Origin: Crossaster papposus
Taxonomy: Eukaryota > Echinodermata > Asteroidea > Velatida > Solasteridae
Assembly: GCA_037893245.1 (NCBI GenBank)
Contig: JBAIAA010000074.1
Location: 1,860,001 to 1,924,000, forward strand
Length of the DNA stretch: 64,000 nt
Direction: 5' to 3'
Shown here in pieces: positions 1-10,200 of this stretch; position 1 is the stretch's first letter; each line of letters opens with the position of its first letter. The notes under the pieces are model-generated. The model was given only the letters and a program-made list of their open reading frames with translations, had not been told where the DNA came from and searched no databases. Both the position numbers and the translations under genes were made by a program.

Positions 1-564
1 TTACAAAACTAGGCTACCACCATGGTTGTATCCACCAAAGCCTTACCTCCGGTTTGTTTAGTCCGACGTTCACGTCTTGCTTGAAGTTTTCACTGCATTA
101 CCAGAACAAAATCGAGTCAGGCAACCACTCCAAGTCCAAAGGAAGTTATGAAGTTGTGCGGAGTTAATTGTGTACGTACGTAAAACACACACAGGTGTTT
201 TCAATGCACGGTCCAGCGGTCATCATGCAGTGCACAATCGCAAAGTCGTCTGTGGAACTGTCCATTGAGTAACAGGGGTGGCACGTCAAGTTTGACAATC
301 AACAAAATGAGGGCGCCCGATCATATGGACTACTTAGCTTGCCTTTAAACATTCACGAGGACGTTTTATAAACTAATTTGTTAAGTTCCTAATTTTGTTT
401 TGGATTTAAAAACAATTTGATCGTTACTGTTTTGTATGTGATGTTCCCGCAAAATGGCCCACATAAAGTTGGCCATCCTTTTCACCAAACGAAAATGGCT
501 TTGTCATGATTTTTTGAGCCGAACTGTTGACCAATCAGAACGAAGCAGACAAAACCAGTAACAA
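1..564. other. No feature recognised
   Basis: I see no gene or repeat with clear ends here. A short open stretch after TTTAG at 60 (61-149) is discussed under rejected items. Confidence 0.4.
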
Positions 565-1077
565 AGCCGTTTTTCAAACCCCAGCTTAGAGTTGCGCTAC
601 CCAAATTCATGCCTCATTGGAAACAGTGTAAAATTAAACAAACTCAAGGAATAATTAACATGCAAGCCGACATCAAACATAATAATATTAAACTATTGTC
701 AATTTTTCCTTTTTTTTTTCAATTTTGGATTGGGTAGCAAATTACAATTTTAAATATCACACCTAAACAAACTCCCCTCCCGAAAAATGACATCCCTTCA
801 CTTTCTATGGCAAAAAGCACTTATTTTTAAGCGTAAATTTATCAAGTCTGCCTCTAGATAGAAGCCCCCAAAGCAGGAAGTTGATCCTTGGCAATATTTA
901 CACAATCCTACCCTTTTTAAAGCCAAAGTTGTGGGTGAACTTTTAATGCGAATGAGCTAGCGCAGATATGTTCATACCAATTAATGTAGTGCACAATTGG
1001 TCTATATCTGTGGCTCCATCACCATAGCCAAACTGCATGAACTGACAAAGCCGAAGCTGGGGTTTGAAAAATGGCCC
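565..1077. mobile_element. Foldback MITE, family F (GCCGTTTTTCAAACCCC ends)
   Basis: The left end GCCGTTTTTCAAACCCCAGC is inverted at 1049-1077. The right part (about 1000-1077, minus strand) matches 18631-18738 and the split copy at 46284/52810. The middle seems to hold another short inverted pair (GCTACCCAAATT at 597 and GGGTAGCAAATT at 731). Confidence 0.6.
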
Positions 1078-1344
1078 AAATATTTAAGTAACAAGAAATG
1101 TTTTGTTTTGTTAACAGTTTCTGTAAAGACAAAACAACAAACTACTAATAAATAAACGTCTAAGCCGAACACAGACAATTTGGTTCAATGTTTACTGTTA
1201 TTGTGTTTAATACTTGTCACTGTAAAATTAGGGCTACATATAAGGGCGACACAAAAACCTAAAAAAACACTTTTCTCTTCAATTAAAAAAACGATAAACA
1301 CACCAGATTCCATTCCAAAGAATTAAGGCGATGCATTTTCAAGC

Positions 1345-1690
1345 CTTTAACCATCCTGCAAACATTTGCAAACATTTGCAAGCATTTGGTGAATAAACAT
1401 ATTAAGAGTGGGATAACACACGAGGAACACGCTGTTCGTGATTGAGAATGGCTCGAAAGACATGATCTTTGAATTGAAAAGACCCTGGGTTCGAATCCAG
1501 CTATGTCTATGGTGGTTTTTTAAATTTGATCCAATTGTTATTATTGAATGGGGGAAAAAAAGAACAAAGTGTCTGACTTGGACAATGATGAAGGTATACA
1601 ACATCACTAGTTGCTTCACCCTAATGTCGAATGGCACGTCGCGCTCCATTCGTGTAAAATAACTGCGGAAAAAAAACCACCAAATACATG
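1345..1690 (+). mobile_element. tRNA-derived SINE, copy 1
   Basis: A tRNA-like head with the B-box GGTTCGAATCC (about 1487-1497) is followed by a body beginning GTGGTTTTTTAAATTTGATC. The same head and body recur at 20555-20790. The surrounding ATTTGCAAACATTTGCA repeats may be part of the 5' edge. Confidence 0.55.
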
Positions 1691-1699
1691 TAGTGCGAC

Positions 1700-2205
1700 A
1701 CAATTACTAGGAGGGAGTTAAATATAAAATAAATCAATATTTTGTTCAGCAATCACGCTTACACAATGTGTATGTTTACACTAACGAAATTGATTGTTTT
1801 CTACCCCCTTTAAAAACAGTATGCCCAAATTAGTTTTGTAACCTTGTCAGTAAAAGGTTTTTTAAAAATGTTTAAAATAAAACATGAAATAATGCCCCCA
1901 AAAAGACCTGAATACAACATTTCATGAAAAGTAAATAAACAAAATAATGCAGCATAGTGATAATTTGTTTTTCAAATTAACACCAGAACATCTAATAACA
2001 AACAAATTATGGAGTTGAACAGCAAGCTGATAACATTAATATTTCCAAACAATAAAATACTAGGTATTTTACAACCTTTTAAAGGTTAGGTGAATTAAAC
2101 TACACAAGGAAAATGGTGACCGCAAGAAATCGGTTCTGACATAAAAAATAAACAGAAAAGACAATGTTGTAGTCGAGTACTTTCCGAGTAACAGCTGAAC
2201 TACCA
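1700..2205. other. AT-rich spacer, nothing recognised
   Basis: This is AT-rich sequence with short mononucleotide runs. I found no coding frame or repeat ends. Confidence 0.4.
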
Positions 2206-2447
2206 GGGGCCAATTTTATAGAGCTGCTAAGCACACAAATTTGCTCAGCACAAAAAGTCTTGCTCATTAAAAAACAGGTTACCAGCCAAAATTCTACGTG
2301 TTTTTCATGCTAAGCAAACAAAATAGCTGATTATCAATCCAAAACAATAAAGATCACGTGAAAATTTGGTCTGTAACCTTGTTTTTGCCAAGGACAAATT
2401 GTCATGCTAAGCAAATTTCTGCGCTTAGCAGCTCTATGAAATTGGCC
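2206..2447. mobile_element. Foldback MITE, family B (GAGCTGCTAAGCACA)
   Basis: Both ends are inverted copies of GGCCAATTTTATAGAGCTGC, and the two arms pair along most of the 240 bp. Further copies are at 12869, 13107, 19528, 28448 and 53817. Confidence 0.8.
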
Positions 2448-2859
2448 TCAGATAGTAAAATCATATTTCTATTGTTCCTGCACGGCGATATTAGCCGGTA
2501 ATTGCTTGTGAAACTGAAACTCATAATTACCAGCACAATAACTCAAAACAATAACTCATTGTTACCAGCACAATGCTAACACAACGATATTGAACACAAT
2601 TGCTGTCCATTATCAATTAAACAAACGCACCAGTACTGTATTACTGAGTCAACCAATGGAACAGAATTTGTGTCAAAGAATGGATACTCTATAGTTCACA
2701 CTGCGGTATTGTGCAGTGCCGTCAATAAGCCACACTGGCAGTGCACTTACATTGTTTGTAGCCTCATTGTACTCGGTCTTTTTTTGTTCGCGCCTCGCCC
2801 GATTATATTGATGGTATTGGCGTGGTCCTCAGCCATTACCTTTTATTTAAATGGACGTA

Positions 2860-3234
2860 TAAGTTTGGTAATTGAAACCCACTGTTTGTTTCAATCCCAT
2901 ATAATTATATATATACACCATAACCTGTAACAATTTAATTTCAAAAGGTGGTATCGATTTTGAGATATTGCCAAATATCTGAAGTGGTTATGTCCACACA
3001 GGAAGAATAATCTGCATTGGAATACACAATCTTAGAAACGTCACTGCAGTAACGCTTCTCATATTCAAATTTGTGAGGATAAAAAGTGATATCTTTTTCC
3101 ATAACTGCAGTACTTCAAAGTGAAAAGTTTCTAAAAATGCATTATACTACCCAAAGCTGCTGTACTTCTTACCAAGTAATTTTTATTGCCATTAAATTTT
3201 GGAGTAATTACCAAACGTATACGATCCCTTTAAG
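2860..3234. mobile_element. MITE, family E (GGGATCGTATACGTTTGG ends)
   Basis: The right end CCAAACGTATACGATCCC is the inverse of the left end of the copy at 57088. The interior (GTAACGCTTCTC, TTCCATAACTGCAGTACTTC) matches that copy inverted. The left end here is degraded. Confidence 0.6.
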
Positions 3235-3499
3235 ACCACACAAATTTGGCAAGTACTCGACCGAGTACTTTTGTCCCAAAACTGTCCCAAGTTTGTTTTT
3301 CCTCCAACACTGACTTCATTTTGTTGTCTACTCTCAATATTTCTCTTGCTTTGTTCGCAACAAACAGCTCTATATTCGGTTCTGAACAAAGTACTCGGAA
3401 AGTACTCGACAACAACTCTGTGAAAAGAATAATAATCTACTGTAAAATTTAAGCAGAGATTATATTTCTCTGAAGGTTTGAGATACAAAAGTGCTTCAC

Positions 3500-4224
3500 T
3501 TCACTTCACATAAACATATTTTATAAACAAGATACTTTTTTTCTCTTCAAAATTACACTCCTGCTTTGCTGATGAAGAGTATGTGTTGCTATTTATTTTA
3601 ACATGTCCAATTAATTTATGTTTTTGATTGCGCAATATCAATTTCTACTTTTTAAATATCAAACTGAACATTGAACTGTTTTCTTTTGTTCTGACAGCTT
3701 TCCTGCAAGCTTTCTGATAACTTTCCGGAACAAACCAATTTTGTAAAAAAACGTGCATAGTTTTGAGATGAATGCTCATTTTATGGCAAGTGCACATAAT
3801 TAAGTTGCTTTTCTTAAGTATGATGTATGCTTTAAATGTGGCGCGGTATGTCAAAATCAGGCACTTTTGAGCTCAAGAAGTCAAGTTTGAGTTTCTGCAA
3901 TATTAGTGAAATGTAACCCTTGCTCTTTTACATGCCACCTTGGTTTTGTGTATCGGATATTCCAAAGTAAAAACATACATTTTTGAAATCACATTGTCTG
4001 AAATGTTAAAATGAAAACTGACCTTTAAAGTTGGGGTTTTGTATTAAACAAAATGCTTTGTCAATGAAGTTTTAATTTGAACCTTTTACAGAACAAGTGA
4101 AACATAAATAGCACCACAAAAAAAGTAAAATCCCTAAATCCCTGAAAATCACTCCACATCATTTGACAGCTGTTTTTTTCATTCGTAGCTCTGCCGAATT
4201 CTGCCTGGTTTTGACATACCATGT
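3500..4224. other. AT-rich spacer, nothing recognised
   Basis: No gene, RNA or bounded repeat was seen. Short open frames here have no family resemblance. Confidence 0.4.
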
Positions 4225-4627
4225 CACAATAAGCCATTTGCGCGTGACCCCGAGTTAAATTTGAATAATATCTGGTACACTGACTTGTTCACACAGCTTA
4301 GCACAGTTTAACTTAAAATTCTCCAGACCAAAGACGCTGTTGCTATATCACGTGATTCGGGGCAAGCCTTACGCGTCACACGCTAGCAACCCCTAGCTCT
4401 GGAATGGTCTGGTGTCTTTTTGCCATTCTCACCCATTGTAAACAATGTATTGGTGCTGAGCGTCTCTTACGTAACTATGCAAAAGCTTGAACCGAATCAC
4501 GTGATATAGCAACAGTGTCTTTGGTCTGGAGAATTTAAAGTTAAACTGTGCCAAGCTGTGTGAACAAGTCAGTGTACCAGATATTATTTAAATTTAACTC
4601 GGGGTCACGCGCAAATGGCTTATTGTG
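4225..4627. mobile_element. Long-arm palindromic element
   Basis: Two arms of about 140 bp (4225-4362 and 4493-4627) are near-perfect inverted repeats. The outer end is CACAATAAGCCATTTGCGCG and the inner end is ATATCACGTGATTCGG. A spacer of about 130 bp separates them. No coding frame. Confidence 0.75.
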
Positions 4628-5004
4628 TAGGTGGTAAGGAAGGAAATAACAGGTGCAAAATAATCTATTTCTAAATATCATATTATAAATGAGTGTAGAG
4701 CACAATTATTCTACCAATTTGGAGGTTTACTTTAATACGTGAAAATATGAAATAACAAAATGGTAAATAATAGCACACATTTGGTGTTCGTTTTTTTAAA
4801 GCAACAGCCAAAATTATTAAACTTACACACAGACAGTGTGTGTAAACACCTTCTACCGTGGACCCCTATTGTTCCTCTTTTGTTTGTACTCTTAACTTTT
4901 TTGGAAGGCCTCCCATAGGCTTTGCACACAAATTTCAATCGTGGACTTTCTGTCAATCATGGACCCTATTGTCTCTATAAACATGGATTATTTGATCCCC
5001 TCTG

Positions 5005-5582
5005 TACAGGGTGTCTCTAAAAAAAGTATACCCATTTTCAAATTTATATTATTGCAAAACTAATGACTATTTCAGAAAAAGACAAATGTCTGTGGACCGG
5101 ATAGAATGTCCAGTCCACTGGTATACGGCTCATTATGTTTGTGTCATGGATGACTGAACAAACAAGACAGTTATAAAATGTACATAAATCAGCACAGTGA
5201 CAAGTTGGAATAATAAGTCAGGCAGTGAGACATGAGACCAAGATGCCAGCTATGCATTAACAGGAATAGTGGCCATCACCTTGCATTTGTCAGGAAAGGG
5301 ACCCTGTCATAATTGTTCCAATGTGTTCAAACAACAAAATAATTTGTCCTTAAAAACACCTGTCAGAGCTTTGTCACACAACTTGTGATAGTGCTGATTT
5401 CTGTACATTTCATAAGTGTCTTGTTTGTTCAGTAATCCATGGCAATGACATAATGAACCTTATACCATTGGACAGAGAACATTCTACCCATTCGACAGAC
5501 ATTTGTCTTTTTCTGAAATATTCAGTAGTTTTGCAATACAAATTTAAAAATGGGTATACTTTTTTTTGGAGAAACCCTGTAT
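5005..5582. mobile_element. Mariner-like palindromic MITE
   Basis: The ends read TACAGGGTGTCTC and the inverse of TACAGGGTTTCTCC, followed on both sides by AAAAAAAGTATACCC. Long arms continue through TTGCAAAAC and AGACAAATGTCTGT. The TA at each edge fits a TA target duplication. The interior lacks a transposase. Confidence 0.75.
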
Positions 5583-6170
5583 ATATAACAAGTCTCTCAT
5601 TTCAATTATTCATCATTTTTATGGCACTTACTAGTTTCATATTCAGATATATACCTGTATAAACATCTTACTGCAAACGGTGCAAGATTAAAAGATTTCA
5701 ATGGTTAGACTTTTTGTAAAATGTCTCTTTTTTGTGTGGTATAAATTACTATGCTTTGAGCTATCTCAAAAGCCTTTTCAAAAGACATGTTAAATGTATA
5801 TACATGTACACACTTAATCACATAAATGATTCCTGTTAAATTTAATTATAATATATAAAATGGTTTTTACTGTTAGAATTTAAAGGAAACTTGCAATTGT
5901 TTCATGCAGTTAAAAAGCGGAAAGTAAATAAAACATGGAATCACTTCAACTGCAATAATAAATATTAACACAAATTTAAAAAAAAAATCAAAAACAAAAT
6001 CACAAGTAGTTTTTTTTTCCCCAGAAAACGTAGAAACGGTAAAATATGTGTTAAAAACAGGCAACTGTTAAAGAGGAAATAAAATTTGGTGGGACGATTT
6101 TATAAAGAATTCAAAGAGCAATTCTATTTTAAGCTTGTTTTCACTTTAAATTTGTGTTTTTTTCTTTTAG

Positions 6171-6307
6171 TTGAAATCTATTTCAACAATTTGAGTGAAT
6201 TAGGTATTCCTTGTTCTGTGGACATTGGATTCTTGTATGAATACTCAGCTAATCTGAGTGAGTTCGTGAGAGCGACGCAGCCTTGGCTAAAGCAACCTGA
6301 AGAATAG
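6171..6307 (+). CDS. Possible terminal exon of an unidentified plus-strand gene
   Basis: After a strong pyrimidine tract and TTTTAG, an open frame of 44 codons reads EIYFNNLSELGIPCSVDIG, continues to WLKQPEE, and ends in TAG. The composition looks protein-like and the segment is not part of any repeat family I recognise here. I do not recognise the gene and found no convincing upstream exon in the first 6 kb. It could be the 3' end of a gene starting left of the window, or chance. Confidence 0.3.
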
Positions 6308-6339
6308 TTGACAATATGTTTGACATATTCTCTAGAGAA

Positions 6340-6852
6340 TCTCGTATTAGTACTGCACCACCTTCGGAGGATGTGTGTACATGCTAATTTTTTTCAGGAA
6401 TTCGAAACGAATGACGGATTAACGCGTCACGAGCCAGGCCAGAAATAACTGTCAGCGACCGGCTCACAGTGAGTGAGGCCGGAAATATTAGGGTGTGCTA
6501 CTAACAAATGCCGGCCTGAACCACGGTTTCGTTGAAAAACAATCCCACACCTGGACCTGGTAAATTTCAAAACACTCCCGATGTGAACTGGTTAACATAT
6601 AATATCATAAATGAGATGCTAACCAGTTCGAGCCGGAATTATTTTAACATCAACGAGTCGTCGCGCGGGACTATTTTTAACGAAACTCAATCCGAGGCGG
6701 GTTCAGGCCGATAGTACCGGGAAGCACACCCACGCATTTCCGGCCTTGCTCGCTGCTGACAGACATTTCCTTGCTCGTGGCGTGTTTATGCGTCTCCATT
6801 TTGAATCTGGGGAAAACGTTGCGTTTATATACAACATCCGGCGCGAACAACA
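6340..6852. mobile_element. Two adjacent family D MITEs (AACCAGTTCGCGCCGG)
   Basis: A degraded copy (6340-6596, ending GAACTGGTTAAC) is followed by a better one (6619-6852, starting AACCAGTTCGAGCCGG). The diagnostic internal motif GGCCTTGCTCGCTGCTGACA is present. Confidence 0.6.
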
Positions 6853-6900
6853 GGTGCTTTTTCAATAAATGAGTGCTTTTTCAGTAAAAAGTAACCATGT

Positions 6901-6906
6901 TTTATT
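6901..6906 (-). promoter_or_regulatory. Candidate PGM2 polyadenylation signal
   Basis: An AATAAA hexamer on the minus strand lies about 257 bp past the PGM2 stop codon, a normal 3' UTR distance. It is the first canonical hexamer I noticed on that strand. Transcript ends were not available. Confidence 0.4.
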
Positions 6907-7162
6907 TTAATTGGAGATCTAGTTCATCTTCCAGGTTTCTTAGCCCCACCGTCCCCCACCTGAGATATACCAATGACAACACACCAGGTGCAATATTTGG
7001 ATTTCTCACCAAACCAAAAACTACTTACAAAAAAGAATCAGCTTCTGCAATCCTGCTTGTATTGAAGAACAATCCAAACATTGATGTGCCATCTTAAAAA
7101 CAAATAAGGCGTTACCTCGTAGATCATACTTTGCAAGTTTATGTACACGAGAGCCCCGAGGT

Positions 7163-7262
7163 TCATTCTTTAGGTATTAGTTGGTTGATTTCTGGTTGTA
7201 GCCAGTGGTCCAGAATGTTGTCAAGAAGGCTCTGTAGCTCTGCCTTGGCCGCCTCTGGATCA
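7163..7262 (-). CDS. PGM2: PGM2 terminal coding exon 16
   Basis: This exon encodes residues 571-603 ([21 protein letters not shown] and onward) and the TGA at 7165-7163. The acceptor is TTCTCTAG|TGA. Confidence 0.9.
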
Positions 7263-10200
7263 CTAGAGAACAAATAAGAAAACACAGCAATTCAATCATC
7301 GACACTTCATAAACCTTAAAGTTTTGCAAGACCAGCATTTCTTTTCCTACATGACATTATGGGAACATTTCATAAGGTTTGGATGCTTAAAGGTAAGATA
7401 CACCATTGGTTATTGCTTAAATTACCAAGAATGGGTAGATTTGGGGGGGTTTTATGTTTATAGTAAATATCGTTTAACTGATCTGTCCAAAGTTTTACAA
7501 TCATGGATGAAGAGGAAAGCACGAAAAACAGCGTTTGTTTTCAACCGGCGTCAAGCAGTTATTCTTATGTTATCTTTGTTTCGGAATAATTACAGGATAT
7601 CTAGTGCAATCGTTTTGCTGGATGCCTACAATCTTTATTTACTTTTAGATGAGTAAGATATTTCTTATAAATTCGGTAGTAAATATTTTCGATAATGCAA
7701 AAAAACAAAAATAACAGAAGAATAACTGCTCGACGCCAGTTGAAAACAAACGCTGTTTTTCGTGCTTTTCTCGGCCTCCATGAATGTAAAACTTCGGACA
7801 AGTCAGTTAAACAATATTTATTATAAAATACAACCCCCTAAATCTACCCATTCATGATAATTTAAGCAATTACCAATGGTGTATCCTACCTTTAAAGCTC
7901 TGTCAAACATGACCTTCTTCCTACACTGTTAAAGTTATAGTATACCATTTGCCAATTTTGGGGTCGTTTGAAGTAGCAAAAACTATCAAAATCTAAAGAA
8001 TGGTGCTTGACAACTAACATGACAAAGTTTTTAACTCTGTGAATGCTGTATAATTTGAGAAAATAAATATTCGAAGTTTTTAGATTTTGGTCCAACTACT
8101 GTACAAATGGAAAGTAAAAAAAATGCGTCGCTGAGATGTATTTTTTAAGTAACTTTCAGGGAGTTTAGAGTGATTAATATCTTTAACATCAAGTCAGCTT
8201 TTAAACAATAATTTGGTTGGTTACTTGTTTGCATAGTTGCAAAAGGTATAAGTCCCTTTAAATCCTAAATTCAATCTATCAAACTTTTTTGGGGTGTAGA
8301 ATGTCCAAAACAGGATCGTCTTTGACCTAATAATGCTGCGTTCATCGCGTCGTGTTTATCGTGTTCACCGTGAATTTCTCCATGTTCACGAGTAGGTTGC
8401 ATTCCAAACACTACTCACCAAGACGCACGCGCACAGTCGAGTTAGTCGTGCGGTAAGGACATTCTTTATCGCAGGAACTCGTACGTGAACCAACACGCAT
8501 GCGCGAGTATTTCATTCGTTTATTAAGTCGTGAACTTGGAGAGAAAAAAATCCACCTCGAGTTCACCACTGGTGAACACGAGTTACCAGGCGATTAGAAC
8601 GCCATTATAAGACTCGTGAACTCGTGAACTCGTGAACACGATAAACACGACGCGATTGGAACGCAGCATAAGACTCACCCTGATGGTTCAGTGCAGATCT
8701 CAGTGTAGTATTTGATCTTTGGTTCGGTGCCACTGGCTCTTAGTGTGGCTACACAGCCGTTGGCAAAGTTAAAGGTTATCATTTGGCCGGAAGAACTTAC
8801 TGGCAAGATCTACAGAACAAAATTAAAGTTAAAACTTTAACCCTAACCAAACTCAATTCATCACTGAAAATCCAACCGAATGATTTGTTGGATCCTTTTA
8901 GGATGGGTACTGCACCCTTTTATACATGTGTATACACGCAAAGTTTTCCCGGAATTCAAAATTGATGACGGATGACGCACACCCAGGCATTTACGGCCTT
9001 GCTCGCTGCTGACAGACATTTCCAGCCTTGCTCGTGACGTGTTTATGCGTCATACCTTTTGAATCTGGAGAAAACTTTGCGTGTTTATACGTCCTCCGGT
9101 GCGAACTGGTTAATGTAGTACGGCATTACAATCATTAAAACATTTAGAACTGGGTTCATTTTAATGGCTCTGCTAACTACAAAACGATCACCATTCTTGG
9201 GCTACGACACTGCGACACCGTTTGACAGTAAATATATTTCAGTTCTCTGCATTGACTAAAATTGCAAATGAATTAGAAATAAAAATTTTACTATTTAGGC
9301 GTTTTGAGAAACATATGAAAATTTGAGTTGAAAACGTCTCGCAGTTGGAACGAGCCGAGTTGGAACAAGTTCTAAAACACAAAGTAATTTGTTTTCTTGG
9401 CACAAAACAGAAGATTGTCTTTGCATGAACGGTGTTTTTCTATAACCAATGAATTTGAACTTACAGCTTTGTTATCGGGTTGATTGTTGTCATATCCTGT
9501 TGTGAGATCTCTGATACCAGTGATCTTGTATGGACCACAGGAGCTGGGGTACTGTAATATTAAAAAACAAAACACAGAGACAGCAATATCAATTAATCCC
9601 TACCTCCATTTACTAAAGAGATGACATGTCCACCAAAATAAACCAAAAAACTAAAAATCTGAAAGAAGAAAAATAAAATTGCAGTTCCACCCGATAAGAT
9701 GGCTAAATCAAATGAAGAAAACCCTGAATTATCTCCAGTTTTATTTATTGCGAGTTTATCATGAGTTGATATCACTGCATAAAAATCAACAAACTGTGTT
9801 TTGGCAAGATGCAGTTGACTTGCGTTATATCTGCACCAAGCAGCACACAAACGTTTTGGCTGTAGTGATTTGATTTGATTTTTTATTTGATTTATTCGCA
9901 ATTTTCACAATAATGATACAGATTTTATTACAGAATGAAAAAGGACAAGAAAAGAAACGAAAAGTAAAGAAAAGAAATGAAAACAAAACAAAAGAAAAAA
10001 GAAAAAAAAAGGAAAATATATACATAATAACGACAAACAGTTTTACAAAACTAATATGAGACCTAATATGAGAGGCAACATCCTCTCATCTTCTGAGATT
10101 CCACAGGTTGCTTTACGCCATACCGTGCAACAAATCTGGCTATCATTTTCAACAGCTTTCCAATTATTAACACAGAGGCGGATAGATTGTGTATATTGCG

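Noticed and set aside
61-149. Short frame after TTTAG reading DVHVLLEVFTALPEQNRV
   Set aside because: The text faintly recalls importin-type HEAT repeats, but it is under 30 codons, ends quickly and has no neighbouring exon; too weak.
1487-1497. A genuine tRNA gene at GGTTCGAATCC
   Set aside because: The flanking stem regions do not fold into a complete cloverleaf, and the same sequence with a long shared tail occurs at 20555, so it is a SINE head.
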